A stretch of 64,000 bases of DNA. Origin: Corynebacterium kalidii. Lineage in GTDB: Bacteria > Actinomycetota > Actinomycetes > Mycobacteriales > Mycobacteriaceae. The translations under genes and the position numbers were made by a program. Under the pieces are notes generated by a model, which did not search any database, was not told the origin of the DNA, and saw only the letters and a program-made list of their open reading frames with translations. Every line of letters begins with the position of its first letter. Within the stretch, counting starts at the first letter, position 1. The DNA lies in contig NZ_JALIEA010000017.1 of assembly GCF_022869005.1 (NCBI RefSeq), positions 124,001 to 188,000 of the forward strand, written 5' to 3'. Shown here piece after piece: positions 36,226 to 47,065 of this stretch.

Positions 36226-37026
36226 ATGAAGGGCGAATTCCACGCGCCTTCTATGGAGCATGAATTCTTCCCGGGGGAAGTGGATCCCAGCCAGCTCTGG
36301 TTCAGCGATTTCGCGAACGGCATCTTCGCAGTCGACCGCCTGATGGTCATCCGTATCCTGATGATCGTCATTCTGGCGGCTTTTTTTCTGTATGCCTTCC
36401 GTAAGCCGAAGCTGATCCCGAGGGGTGCACAGAACGTTGCAGAGTACGCGGTCGACTTCGTCCGCGTGCACATCGCCGAGGAGATCCTGGGGAAGAAGGA
36501 GGGCCGGCGGTTCCTGCCGATCATCGCCACCATCTTCTTCGTTGTCCTCATCGGCAACCTGCCTGCGATCATTCCGGCGCTGAACGTCTCCGCCAACGCG
36601 AGGGTCGGCATGCCGATCGTCCTGGCGGCGGTGGCCTACATCGCCATGATCTACGCAGGCGCCAAGCGCTACGGCTTCGGCAAGTTCGTGAAGTCCTCCG
36701 TGGTCATCCCGAACCTGCCCCCGGCGCTGCACCTGCTGGTCGTCCCGATCGAGTTCTTCTCGACCTTCGTCCTGAGGCCGGTCACCCTGACCATCCGTCT
36801 CATGGCGAATATGCTGGCCGGCCACATTGTTCTCGTGCTGCTGTTCGGCGCCACGAACTTCTTCTTCTGGCAGCTCAACGGCTGGACGCTGTTGGCCGGA
36901 GGAACCCTCGTCGCCGCAATCGCCTTCACTCTGTTCGAGATGCTGATCATCTTCCTGCAGGCCTACATCTTCAGCCTGCTGGCGGCGGTCTACATCGAGC
37001 AGTCGCTGCACGCGGACGAGCACTGA
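36226..37026 (+). CDS. atpB: ATP synthase Fo subunit a
   Basis: This is a membrane subunit that forms the two proton half-channels beside the c-ring. About 266 residues are counted from the ATG at 36226 (MKGEFHAPSMEHEFF). The essential Arg is in the helix LRPVTLTIRLMANMLAGH, and the family C-terminus AYIFSLLAAVYI is intact. The start is uncertain. No ATG has a proper ribosome-binding site; a GGGAGAGA lies before the CTG/GTT codons about 30 bp upstream, and a TTG sits two codons before the ATG. It is the first gene of the atpBEFHAGDC operon. Confidence 0.93.
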   Translation: MKGEFHAPSMEHEFFPGEVDPSQLWFSDFANGIFAVDRLMVIRILMIVILAAFFLYAFRKPKLIPRGAQNVAEYAVDFVRVHIAEEILGKKEGRRFLPIIATIFFVVLIGNLPAIIPALNVSANARVGMPIVLAAVAYIAMIYAGAKRYGFGKFVKSSVVIPNLPPALHLLVVPIEFFSTFVLRPVTLTIRLMANMLAGHIVLVLLFGATNFFFWQLNGWTLLAGGTLVAAIAFTLFEMLIIFLQAYIFSLLAAVYIEQSLHADEH

Positions 37027-37043
37027 CCCCCGACATCCACACA

Positions 37044-37361
<318 letters not shown>

Positions 37362-37367
37362 TGTGCG

Positions 37368-37387
37368 GCGCCCCGTCACCGGGGTGC
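37368..37387 (+). promoter_or_regulatory. Hairpin between atpE and atpF
   Basis: GCGCCCCG and CGGGGTGC pair (8 pairs, one G-T) around a 4-nt loop just behind the atpE stop. A hairpin here may protect the atpE message or reduce read-through so that subunit c is made in excess. There is no T-run. Confidence 0.45.
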
Positions 37388-37428
37388 TGTGACAAGACCT
37401 TCACACTCAAGAGCGAAAGCTGGAGACT

Positions 37429-37986
37429 ATGACGAACTACCTCATTCTGGCAGCCGAAGAGCTGCCTTTCGAGGGGCAGATCAACCCGCTGCTCCCGGCG
37501 ACGTATGACATCGTCTGGTCCCTTGTCAGCTTCATCATCATCTTCGTGATCTTCTGGAAGTTCGTGCTTCCCAAGGTCAAGCAGGTCATGGCTGACCGCA
37601 CCGACCAGATCGAGGGTGGCATCGCACGTGCCGAGCAGGCACAGGACGAGGCCAAGGCCGCGCTGGAGAAGTACAACGCGCAGCTGGCCGAGGCCCGTAC
37701 CGAGGCTTCCCAGATCCGCGACGACGCCCGCTCGCAGGGTCAGAAGATCATCGCCGACATGAAGACCCAGGCGACCGACGAGTCCAACCGCATCATCGAG
37801 GCCGGTAACAAGCAGCTGCTCGCGCAGCGCGAGGCCGTCGTCTCCGATCTGCGCAAGGAGATGGGGGAGAACTCCATCAACCTCGCCGAACGACTGCTGG
37901 GCGACCAGCTGTCGGACGACGTCAAGCGTTCCGGTACGATCGACTCCTTCCTCGCTGATCTCGACAGCGTCGGATCGGGGAAGTGA
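37429..37986 (+). CDS. atpF: ATP synthase Fo subunit b
   Basis: This 185-residue stator subunit has one N-terminal membrane helix ([20 protein letters not shown]) and a long charged helix for dimerisation ([20 protein letters not shown] onward). It ends near the F1 head. Its stop overlaps the atpH start by 4 bp (GTGA). In M. tuberculosis a second b copy is fused to delta; that is not so here. Confidence 0.95.
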   Translation: MTNYLILAAEELPFEGQINPLLPATYDIVWSLVSFIIIFVIFWKFVLPKVKQVMADRTDQIEGGIARAEQAQDEAKAALEKYNAQLAEARTEASQIRDDARSQGQKIIADMKTQATDESNRIIEAGNKQLLAQREAVVSDLRKEMGENSINLAERLLGDQLSDDVKRSGTIDSFLADLDSVGSGK

Positions 37987-38810
37987 GGCCCGTGCACGCA
38001 GCGAGCAGAACAACCCTGGACCAGCTGACTGAGTCGCTGGACGGTGCACTGTCCGGTGCCACCGACACCGCCGCCGCCGGCGCAACCACCGGTTCCGAGC
38101 TGTTCGAGGTCGCCGACCTCTTGGACAGCGACCGGTCGCTGCGCATGGCACTGGTGGACCAGACTGTTCCGGCCGACCGTCGTGCCGCACTGGCCGACGG
38201 GCTGCTGGCGGACAAGGTCTCCGACACGACCCGCGAGACTGTCTCGCAGGTCGTCAAGGGCACCTGGTCCAACACCCGGGACCTGCGCCACGGGCTGGTC
38301 GAGCTGGGCCGCCGTGCCCTGCTGCGTGCAGCCCATGAGCAGGGTCAGCGCGAGAAGGTCGCCGCCGAGCTCTTCGAGCTCGCCCGTCTCCTCGAGAAGG
38401 AGCCGGAGCTGGAGATGCTGCTGGCGGACCGTCTCGCCTCGGGCGAGAAGCGTCGGGAACTGCTGGCGAAGGTCCTCTACGGACACGTCAGCGCGATCAC
38501 CGAGGCGCTCGCGCTCCAGGTGGTCGGCCGTCCCGTCGCGCGTCCGGTCGAGGACCTTGACGCACTGTGCGACTTCGCAGCTGAGCTGGACGGACGTCGG
38601 GTCGCCCGTGTCCGCTCCGCAGCCGCGCTGTCGGGTGCACAGGAGCAGGCACTGGGTCAGAAGTTGGAGAAGATCTACGGTTCCGCGATGTCCGTCCATT
38701 CCGAGGTTGACACCAGCCTCCTCGGTGGAGCGGTCATCCGGGTCGGCGACGAAGTGATCGACGGGAGCACAGCCGGAAAGCTGGAGCGCCTGCGTCGGGC
38801 CCTCGTCTAG
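37983..38810 (+). CDS. atpH: ATP synthase F1 subunit delta
   Basis: This 275-residue delta subunit links the b stalk to the top of F1. It is about 95 residues longer than in E. coli, which is normal for corynebacteria. The C-terminal half has the conserved [21 protein letters not shown]. The start is GTG 37983, coupled to atpF. The upstream part is helical and rich in Ala/Leu/Arg. Confidence 0.94.
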   Translation: MRPVHAASRTTLDQLTESLDGALSGATDTAAAGATTGSELFEVADLLDSDRSLRMALVDQTVPADRRAALADGLLADKVSDTTRETVSQVVKGTWSNTRDLRHGLVELGRRALLRAAHEQGQREKVAAELFELARLLEKEPELEMLLADRLASGEKRRELLAKVLYGHVSAITEALALQVVGRPVARPVEDLDALCDFAAELDGRRVARVRSAAALSGAQEQALGQKLEKIYGSAMSVHSEVDTSLLGGAVIRVGDEVIDGSTAGKLERLRRALV

Positions 38811-38884
38811 TCGTCCCGGATAGAACCTCGATCGACAAGATAATTCACGTAATGCTGGAAGACGATACCGAGAGCAGGAAGAAC

Positions 38885-40519
38885 ATGGCGGAGCTTACGA
38901 TCTCCTCCGATGAGATCCGTAGCGCGATTGCGAACTACACCTCAAGCACTTCCGCGGAGGCCTCCCGTGAGGAGGTCGGCGTGGTCACCATGGCAGCGGA
39001 CGGCATTGCCCAGGTTTCGGGTATGCCCTCCGTGATGACCAATGAGCTGCTTGAGTTCCCCGGCGGCATCATCGGAGTCGCACAGAACCTCGAGACCGAT
39101 TCGATCGGCGTCGTGGTCCTGGGTAACTACGAGGCGCTGAGGGAAGGCGACGAAGTCAAGCGGACCGGCGACGTCCTGTCCGTGCCGGTCGGCGAGAACT
39201 TCCTCGGCCGGGTCATCAACCCCCTGGGGCAGCCCATCGACGGTCGCGGGGACATCGAGTCCACCGAGACCCGCGCCCTGGAACTGCAGGCACCGTCGGT
39301 GCTGCAGCGCCAGCCGGTGCACGAGCCGATGCAGACCGGCATCAAGGCCATCGATGCCATGACCCCGATCGGCCGCGGTCAGCGTCAGCTGATCATCGGC
39401 GACCGCAAGACGGGCAAGACCTCCGTCTGCGTCGACACCATCCTGAACCAGCGTGCGAACTGGGAGTCCGGCGACCCGACGAAGCAGGTGCGTTGCATCT
39501 ACGTCGCGATCGGCCAGAAGGGTTCCACCATCGCCGCGCTGCGTCAGACCCTGGAAGAGCAGGGTGCCCTGGACTACACGACCATCGTGGCAGCTCCGGC
39601 ATCCGACTCCGCCGGGTTCAAGTGGCTCGCACCGTTCGCCGGCGCAGCCCTGGGTCAGCAGTGGATGTACGAGGGCAAGCACGTCCTCATCATCTTCGAC
39701 GACCTGACCAAGCAGGCCGAGGCCTACCGTGCCATCTCCCTGCTGCTGCGCCGTCCGCCGGGACGTGAAGCGTACCCGGGTGACGTCTTCTACCTGCACT
39801 CCCGTCTGCTGGAGCGTGCGGCGAAGCTGTCCGACGAAGAGGGCGCCGGCTCGATGACCGCACTGCCGATCATCGAGACCAAGGCCAACGACGTCGGAGC
39901 GTTCATCCCCACCAACGTCATCTCGATCACCGACGGCCAGGTCTTCCTGGAGTCCGACCTGTTCAACCAGGGTGTCCGTCCGGCCATCAACGTCGGTGTC
40001 TCCGTCTCCCGTGTGGGTGGCGACGCACAGACCAAGGGCATGAAGAAGGTCGCCGGTAACCTGCGACTGGACCTCGCCGCATACCGTGACCTGGAGGCTT
40101 TCGCAGCCTTCGCGTCCGACCTGGACGAGTTCTCCAAGGCCCAGCTGGAGCGTGGTGAGCGTCTCGTCGAGCTGCTGAAGCAGCGCGAGACCGAGCCGCA
40201 GGCCGTGGAAGACCAGATGGTCTCCATCTACCTGGCCGGCGAGGGCGAGTTCGACTCGGTCCCGGTCGAGGACGTCCGCCGCTTCGAGGCTGAGCTGTGG
40301 GAGTACCTGCACGCCAACTACGCCGGCGTCTACGAGCAGATCAAGGGTGGCACCCCGCTGTCCGACGACTCGAAGAAGACCCTCGTGTCCGCCACCGGTG
40401 AGTTCAAGCGCAGCTTCCAGACCACCGACGGCACCCCGGTCATCAACGAGCCGGAGGCCCGGGCACTGGCCGACGAAGATCTCGATCAGTCCCAGATCAC
40501 CGTCTCCCGCAAGAAGTAG
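38885..40519 (+). CDS. atpA: ATP synthase F1 subunit alpha
   Basis: This is the 544-residue regulatory nucleotide-binding subunit of F1. Landmarks are the P-loop GDRKTGKTS, the conserved [20 protein letters not shown], and the arginine-finger region [13 protein letters not shown] (here [10 protein letters not shown]). The frame is open from 38852, but the ATG at 38885 follows AGGAAG and gives the usual start [13 protein letters not shown]. The C-terminus is longer than in E. coli ([19 protein letters not shown]), as in other actinobacteria. Confidence 0.97.
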   Translation: MAELTISSDEIRSAIANYTSSTSAEASREEVGVVTMAADGIAQVSGMPSVMTNELLEFPGGIIGVAQNLETDSIGVVVLGNYEALREGDEVKRTGDVLSVPVGENFLGRVINPLGQPIDGRGDIESTETRALELQAPSVLQRQPVHEPMQTGIKAIDAMTPIGRGQRQLIIGDRKTGKTSVCVDTILNQRANWESGDPTKQVRCIYVAIGQKGSTIAALRQTLEEQGALDYTTIVAAPASDSAGFKWLAPFAGAALGQQWMYEGKHVLIIFDDLTKQAEAYRAISLLLRRPPGREAYPGDVFYLHSRLLERAAKLSDEEGAGSMTALPIIETKANDVGAFIPTNVISITDGQVFLESDLFNQGVRPAINVGVSVSRVGGDAQTKGMKKVAGNLRLDLAAYRDLEAFAAFASDLDEFSKAQLERGERLVELLKQRETEPQAVEDQMVSIYLAGEGEFDSVPVEDVRRFEAELWEYLHANYAGVYEQIKGGTPLSDDSKKTLVSATGEFKRSFQTTDGTPVINEPEARALADEDLDQSQITVSRKK

Positions 40520-40581
40520 GCGCGGGTAACTGAGACGATGACTGCACAGACCGAGTACACAGAAGAAGGGAGGTAGCAGCG

Positions 40582-43013
<2,432 letters not shown>

Positions 43014-43025
43014 GGGGTCACGCAC

Positions 43026-43400
43026 ATGGCTGAGATTGCCGCTGAACTGGTGGCCGTGGAGCGGATGCTGTGGTCGGGTAAGGCCACCTCCGTCACCGCA
43101 CAGACCACCGAGGGCGAGATCGGCGTGCTGCCCGGCCACGAACCGCTGCTCGGCCAGTTGGTCGAGAACGGCGTCGTGGTCATCCGGACCACCGAGGGCG
43201 AGACCCTCGTCGCCGCGGTACAGGGTGGTTTCCTGTCCGTGTCGACGGAGAAGATCACCATCCTGGCCGATTCCGCGTCGTGGGCCCATGAGGTCAACGC
43301 CGCCGAGGCAGAGGCGCGCGTCCGCGACGCCTCGACCGAGGAGGAGCGGGAGTTGGCGGAGTCCGAACTTCGCGCCGTGAAGCGTCTGCAGGAGAGCTGA
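43026..43400 (+). CDS. atpC: ATP synthase F1 subunit epsilon
   Basis: This 124-residue subunit has an N-terminal beta sandwich ([32 protein letters not shown]) and a short helical C-terminus ([18 protein letters not shown]). It damps ATP hydrolysis and completes the operon. It is 12 bp after atpD. A new promoter follows within 35 bp, so the atp operon probably ends here, although no terminator hairpin is clear. Confidence 0.95.
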   Translation: MAEIAAELVAVERMLWSGKATSVTAQTTEGEIGVLPGHEPLLGQLVENGVVVIRTTEGETLVAAVQGGFLSVSTEKITILADSASWAHEVNAAEAEARVRDASTEEERELAESELRAVKRLQES

Positions 43401-43429
43401 CAGCCCCTGCACCTGTCGCCGGGCAGCGG

Positions 43430-43435
43430 TAGTAT
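43430..43435 (+). promoter_or_regulatory. Candidate -10 box for the DUF2550 gene
   Basis: TAGTAT lies 79 nt upstream of the GTG at 43514 and separates this gene from the atp operon. Confidence 0.45.
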
Positions 43436-43513
43436 CGTCGGAAAGTTCGGAGGCGCGGCGCCACTGGCGGGTGACTACCGTCAGTGGTCGACGACCGAGA
43501 AGGGGCGTACCTG

Positions 43514-43969
43514 GTGCTGTTGAACATTCTGGTCACCGTCGTGGTGATCGTGCTGGCCTGTGGAGCGTTGATCGCGGGTGCACGATTTCTCACCCTTCGC
43601 AGCCGGGGCATCCCCGTGGTGGTCAGAAGCCTTCCGAGTCCGGACGGCAGGCACTGGCGCCACGGGGTTCTTGTTTACGGCAGCGGGATCGCCCGGGTCT
43701 ACAAGCTGCGGTCGATCCGCCCGGAATCGGATCTGCAGCTGAGCCGGCACCACACCGAGATCACAGAACGGCGGGAGATCACCCAGCGGGAGTCGGCCTT
43801 CCTGGAGGCGGAACTGCATGTGATGACCCTGTCGGACGGTGAGAAGTCCTGGGAGGTCGCCCTCGACGACGCCGGGGACACCGCGCTGGTGTCCTGGCTG
43901 GAGTCCGCCCCGTCGGAGCGGATGGTCCGGTCGGACATGCGGGCGTTGCGCCGGCGGGGGATCGGTTAG
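43514..43969 (+). CDS. DUF2550 family membrane-anchored protein
   Basis: This 151-residue protein has one N-terminal membrane helix (LLNILVTVVVIVLACGALIAG) followed by a PH-like cytoplasmic part of unknown function. Conserved-looking parts are RHWRHGVLVYGSGIARVYKL and WEVALDDAGDTALVSWLESA. It matches the family of Rv1312, always just behind atpC in mycobacteria and corynebacteria. The frame reaches back to GTG 43484, but GTG 43514 has AAGGGG at 8 nt and starts right before the helix. No function is known to me. Confidence 0.85.
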   Translation: MLLNILVTVVVIVLACGALIAGARFLTLRSRGIPVVVRSLPSPDGRHWRHGVLVYGSGIARVYKLRSIRPESDLQLSRHHTEITERREITQRESAFLEAELHVMTLSDGEKSWEVALDDAGDTALVSWLESAPSERMVRSDMRALRRRGIG

Positions 43970-44019
43970 GCCGACAGCGCCGGGCGGGGTGGACGCGCGG
44001 CGGCCGGCAGAGGATGGGG

Positions 44020-44025
44020 TAGCCT
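44020..44025 (+). promoter_or_regulatory. -10 box of leaderless nucS transcript
   Basis: TAGCCT with 7 nt to the nucS ATG. Confidence 0.55.
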
Positions 44026-44032
44026 GTTCTCC

Positions 44033-44734
44033 ATGCGTTTGGTCATTTGCCGCTGTTCTGTCGACTACGAGGGGCGTCTGGCAGCCCATCTCCCCGAAGC
44101 TGACCGTCTGATCATGGTGAAGGCGGACGGCTCGGTGAGCATCCACGCCGATGACCGTGCCTACAAGCCGCTCAACTGGATGACACCGCCGTGCGCACTC
44201 ACCGTCGCCGAGGGGGCCGACGTGCGGACGGAGATGGCGGAGCAGGGCGTCGTCGCGGTGTGGACGGTGGAGAACCCGAAGAAGGAGCGGCTGACGATCC
44301 GGCTGCGGGAGGTCTACTCCGACACCTCCCACGAGCTGGGCGAGGACCCGGGTCTGGTCAAGGACGGCGTCGAGGGACACCTCCAGGAACTGCTCGCCGA
44401 GCAGATCGACATCCTCGGGGAGGGGTACACACTGGTGCGGCGTGAGTACCCCACCGCCATCGGGCCGGTCGACATCCTCTCGCGCGACAGTGACGGGAAG
44501 ACTGTCGCGGTGGAGATCAAGAGACGGGGCGGTATCGACGGGGTGGAGCAGCTGTCCAGGTACGTCGACCTGCTGAACCGCGATGAACTGCTCGCCCCGG
44601 TCCAGGGGGTCTTCGCCGCCCAGGAGATCAAGCCACAGGCCAGGACGCTCGCCGAGGACCGGGGGTTCCGTTGCGTGACCCTGGACTACCAGGCGATGCG
44701 GGGCGTGGAGTCCGACGAACTCCGGTTGTTCTGA
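44033..44734 (+). CDS. nucS: Mismatch-specific endonuclease NucS (EndoMS)
   Basis: This 233-residue nuclease is the key to non-canonical mismatch repair in actinobacteria, which lack MutS and MutL. The N-terminal DNA-binding/dimerisation domain starts [16 protein letters not shown]. The C-terminal RecB-like domain has [23 protein letters not shown], giving the catalytic Asp, Glu and Lys. The last residues DELRLF form the clamp-binding tail known to activate the enzyme through DnaN. The length is normal. Corresponds to Rv1321. The next gene starts after 16 bp. Confidence 0.96.
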   Translation: MRLVICRCSVDYEGRLAAHLPEADRLIMVKADGSVSIHADDRAYKPLNWMTPPCALTVAEGADVRTEMAEQGVVAVWTVENPKKERLTIRLREVYSDTSHELGEDPGLVKDGVEGHLQELLAEQIDILGEGYTLVRREYPTAIGPVDILSRDSDGKTVAVEIKRRGGIDGVEQLSRYVDLLNRDELLAPVQGVFAAQEIKPQARTLAEDRGFRCVTLDYQAMRGVESDELRLF

Positions 44735-44750
44735 GCGACGTCCACCCACG

Positions 44751-45062
44751 ATGCCGAGACGTAACAGGAGACAGGCGGGACCGGACGGGACGCTGCGCCG
44801 GGACGGGTCGTCCTACCTGGGGACCCGTCGGGAGGACGCCCCGTCCTGGGCGGGTGGGACCTCCGGCTGGGCGGAGAGCTATCTCGTGCGGCGGATCGGC
44901 GCGCAGGCGGCGGTGAAGTACTACGTGTGCCCGGGCTGCAACCAGAACATCCCGCCCGGCGTCGCGCATGTCGTCGCCTGGCCCGACTCCCACCGCGGCG
45001 GCGACGACCGGCGCCACTGGCACTCCGGGTGCTGGGAGCGGCGGCGCACCGGTCGGCGCTAA
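44751..45062 (+). CDS. Small Cys/His protein, possible zinc-binding (actinobacterial hypothetical)
   Basis: This 103-residue, strongly basic protein starts PRRNRRQAGPDG and ends ERRRTGRR. The second half contains CPGCNQNIPPG and, about 30 residues later, HWHSGCW. The two Cys, the His residues and the last Cys could bind one zinc ion in an HNH/treble-clef-like way, and the spacing recalls short HNH-like proteins. Similar genes behind nucS are often labelled ATP/GTP-binding protein without support. I would not assign a function. It lies between nucS and the thioredoxin-like gene, whose -10 box overlaps its stop codon. Confidence 0.75.
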   Translation: MPRRNRRQAGPDGTLRRDGSSYLGTRREDAPSWAGGTSGWAESYLVRRIGAQAAVKYYVCPGCNQNIPPGVAHVVAWPDSHRGGDDRRHWHSGCWERRRTGRR

Positions 45063-45065
45063 GAT
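45060..45065 (+). promoter_or_regulatory. -10 box of leaderless thioredoxin-like gene
   Basis: TAAGAT with 8 nt to the ATG at 45074. Its first three bases are the stop codon of the preceding gene. Confidence 0.5.
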
Positions 45066-45073
45066 GGGACGCC

Positions 45074-46045
45074 ATGACGACACCGAATTTTCCGGGACAC
45101 CATCAGCAGGGCGGCCCTGCCGCACCGAACCGTTTCGCGGCGGGGGCCGTGGACCTGGGCGCGGTGAAGGAGGCCGCGGACCAACGGCAACGGGTGGCTG
45201 AACGCTCGAAGGCCGAGGCGGAGAGCGGGGTGAAGATCCCGCGGAGTGCGACGGTCACCCCCGAGTCCTTCGAGCAGGATCTCGTCGTCCGCTCCACGCA
45301 GGTGCCGGTCGTCCTCCTGTTGGGGAGTCAGCGTGCCGAGGGATGCGCGGAGATGTCCGCCGAGTTCGCCCGTCTCGCTGAGGCGCAGGACGCCTCGGGT
45401 GAACCGGTGCAGTGGGTGTTCCGCGAGGTCGATGTGGACACCACCCCGGAGATCGCACAGGCGTTGCAGGTCCAGGCGGTGCCGACGGTGCTGGCGCTGG
45501 CCGGCGGCCGCCCGCTGTCTAGTTTCGAGGGGGTGCAGCCGCCGGACCAGATCGCCCAGTTCGTCGAGGCGGTGGTCCGTGCCGTCGACGGCAGGCTGCC
45601 GGGACTCCCCGACAGTGGTGCTGCGGACGGTGCCACCGCCGACGCCGCAGGGGCCGCAGAGGAGGCAGAGGGTGGCGACCCCAGGTTCGAGGAGGCCGCC
45701 TCGCTGCTGGAGGCGGAGGACTACTCCGGTGCAGTGGCGGTCTACGACCGGATCATCGCCGACGGCGGGGCAGACCCGGAGACCGTCACCGAGGCCCGGG
45801 CCGCCCGTGTCACCGCGGTTCTGCTGGAACGCTCGGCGCAGGGCGACTCCGACGAGATCGACGACCTTCTGCTCTCCGGTGCCCGCGAGCAGGCGTTCGA
45901 CACCCTGATCGAGCGGATGCGCACGGGTGCGGGCGACGACAGAGACGCGGCGCGGACGAGGCTCCTGGAGATCTTCTCCATGTACGACGCAGCGGACCCG
46001 GGGGTCATCGCCGCACGGACCCGCATGGCCTCCGCGCTGTTCTGA
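45074..46045 (+). CDS. Thioredoxin-fold protein with TPR-like C-terminus (YbbN/CnoX type)
   Basis: This 323-residue protein has a thioredoxin fold at about 65-185 (VVLLLGSQRAEGCAEM, FREVDVDTTPEIAQALQV, QAVPTVLALAGGRPL). Only one Cys stands where CxxC would be, so it is not a normal disulfide reductase. An Ala/Asp/Gly-rich linker follows, then helical repeats (ASLLEAEDYSGAVAVYDRII) that resemble TPRs. The layout is that of YbbN/CnoX, a chaperone-linked thioredoxin-like protein; the mycobacterial match is Rv1324. The ATG at 45074 is chosen over the longer open frame because of the leaderless -10 spacing and the family start. Confidence 0.88.
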   Translation: MTTPNFPGHHQQGGPAAPNRFAAGAVDLGAVKEAADQRQRVAERSKAEAESGVKIPRSATVTPESFEQDLVVRSTQVPVVLLLGSQRAEGCAEMSAEFARLAEAQDASGEPVQWVFREVDVDTTPEIAQALQVQAVPTVLALAGGRPLSSFEGVQPPDQIAQFVEAVVRAVDGRLPGLPDSGAADGATADAAGAAEEAEGGDPRFEEAASLLEAEDYSGAVAVYDRIIADGGADPETVTEARAARVTAVLLERSAQGDSDEIDDLLLSGAREQAFDTLIERMRTGAGDDRDAARTRLLEIFSMYDAADPGVIAARTRMASALF

Positions 46046-46048
46046 CTC

Positions 46049-46066
46049 GGGGCCGGGGCCGGGGCC
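46049..46066 (+). repeat. Three GGGGCC repeats in the gap before the ABC ATPase gene
   Basis: GGGGCC is repeated three times, followed by a run of GGTTCGGGGTCGGGGTCTCGG. The 96-bp gap 46046-46141 is G-rich on the plus strand and holds no gene. It might form a G-quadruplex or mark a rearrangement joint. Confidence 0.8.
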
Positions 46067-46141
46067 GGTTCGGGGTCGGGGTCTCGGCGGTAGGGGCCCC
46101 TGCTCTGCCGTGGGCGGGGTCGATAGGGCACGATAGGAGGG

Positions 46142-46999
46142 GTGAACGACACCATCATCTCGACACCAGCCACCGCCGACGCCCTGGACGAGGATCTCGT
46201 CCTGGATCTCCGTGACGTCGCCATGGTCCGCGACGGACGCCACGTCCTCCATCCGGTGACCTGGCAGGTCGAGGTGGACGAGCGGTGGATCCTGATCGGC
46301 CCGAACGGGGCGGGGAAGACCTCGCTGCTGACGATCGCCGGCGCCCGCCAGTACCCGTCGTCCGGCACGGCCCGGATCGTGGGGGAGACCCTGGGGAAGA
46401 CCGACGTCCGCGAACTCCGTACCGCCGTGGGGATGTCGTCGGCGGCCGTCGCGTACCAGGTCCCGGGGGAGGAGAAGGTCATCGACCTGGTGATCTCGGC
46501 GGGGTATGACGTGATGGGGCGCTGGCGGGAGAAGTACGACCGCGGCGACGAGGAACGCGCCATGGAGATCCTCGAGCAGATGGGTGCGGTCCACCTCGGC
46601 GACCAGCGCTGGGCCACGCTGAGCGAGGGCGAGCGCAAGCGGGTCCTGATCGCCCGGGCACTGATGACTGACCCGGAGCTGCTGCTGCTCGACGAGCCGG
46701 GTGCGGGCCTGGACCTGGGGGGGCGTGAGGACCTGGTGCTGATGCTCGGTGAACTCGCCGCGGACCCGGATGCACCGGCCATGGTGATGGTCACCCACCA
46801 TGTCGAGGAGATCCCGCCGGGGTTCACCCACGCGATGATCCTGGACGAGGGGCACGTGGTGGCACAGGGGCTGCTGGAGGACGTGATGACCTCGGAGAAC
46901 CTGACCCGTGCCTACCACCAGCCGATCTCGTTGACCGTCGACGAGGGGCGCTATTTCGCACGTCGGACGAGGAACGCGGGGAGCCACCGCGTGCGGTAG
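46142..46999 (+). CDS. Orphan ABC-type ATPase
   Basis: This 285-residue ATP-binding cassette has Walker A GPNGAGKTSLL, Q-loop region SSAAVAYQVPGEE, signature LSEGERKRVLIARAL (LSEGE instead of LSGGQ), Walker B LLLLDEPGAGLDLGG and switch His in VMVTHHVEE. No permease gene lies nearby, so it may serve an unlinked transporter or have a non-transport role, like YlmA/ModF-type ATPases. It matches Rv3041c. The start is GTG 46142; an AGGAGG sits only 1 nt before it, too close for normal use, so the start is not certain. Confidence 0.9.
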   Translation: MNDTIISTPATADALDEDLVLDLRDVAMVRDGRHVLHPVTWQVEVDERWILIGPNGAGKTSLLTIAGARQYPSSGTARIVGETLGKTDVRELRTAVGMSSAAVAYQVPGEEKVIDLVISAGYDVMGRWREKYDRGDEERAMEILEQMGAVHLGDQRWATLSEGERKRVLIARALMTDPELLLLDEPGAGLDLGGREDLVLMLGELAADPDAPAMVMVTHHVEEIPPGFTHAMILDEGHVVAQGLLEDVMTSENLTRAYHQPISLTVDEGRYFARRTRNAGSHRVR

Positions 47000-47052
47000 G
47001 ACCGGCCCCGTCCGGGGGACGGGGGACGACGGCGTGGGAGTACAGGGACGGC

Positions 47053-47058
47053 TATGGT
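47053..47058 (+). promoter_or_regulatory. -10 box of leaderless Nudix gene
   Basis: TATGGT with 7 nt to the ATG at 47066. It overlaps an upstream in-frame ATG (47054), which would then not be transcribed. Confidence 0.45.
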
Positions 47059-47065
47059 GGAGGGC

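Noticed and set aside
46049..46066. GGGGCC repeats as a sure G-quadruplex control element of the ABC gene
   Set aside because: G-runs are expected at this base composition and there is no evidence for control. It is kept only as a marker of the block joint.
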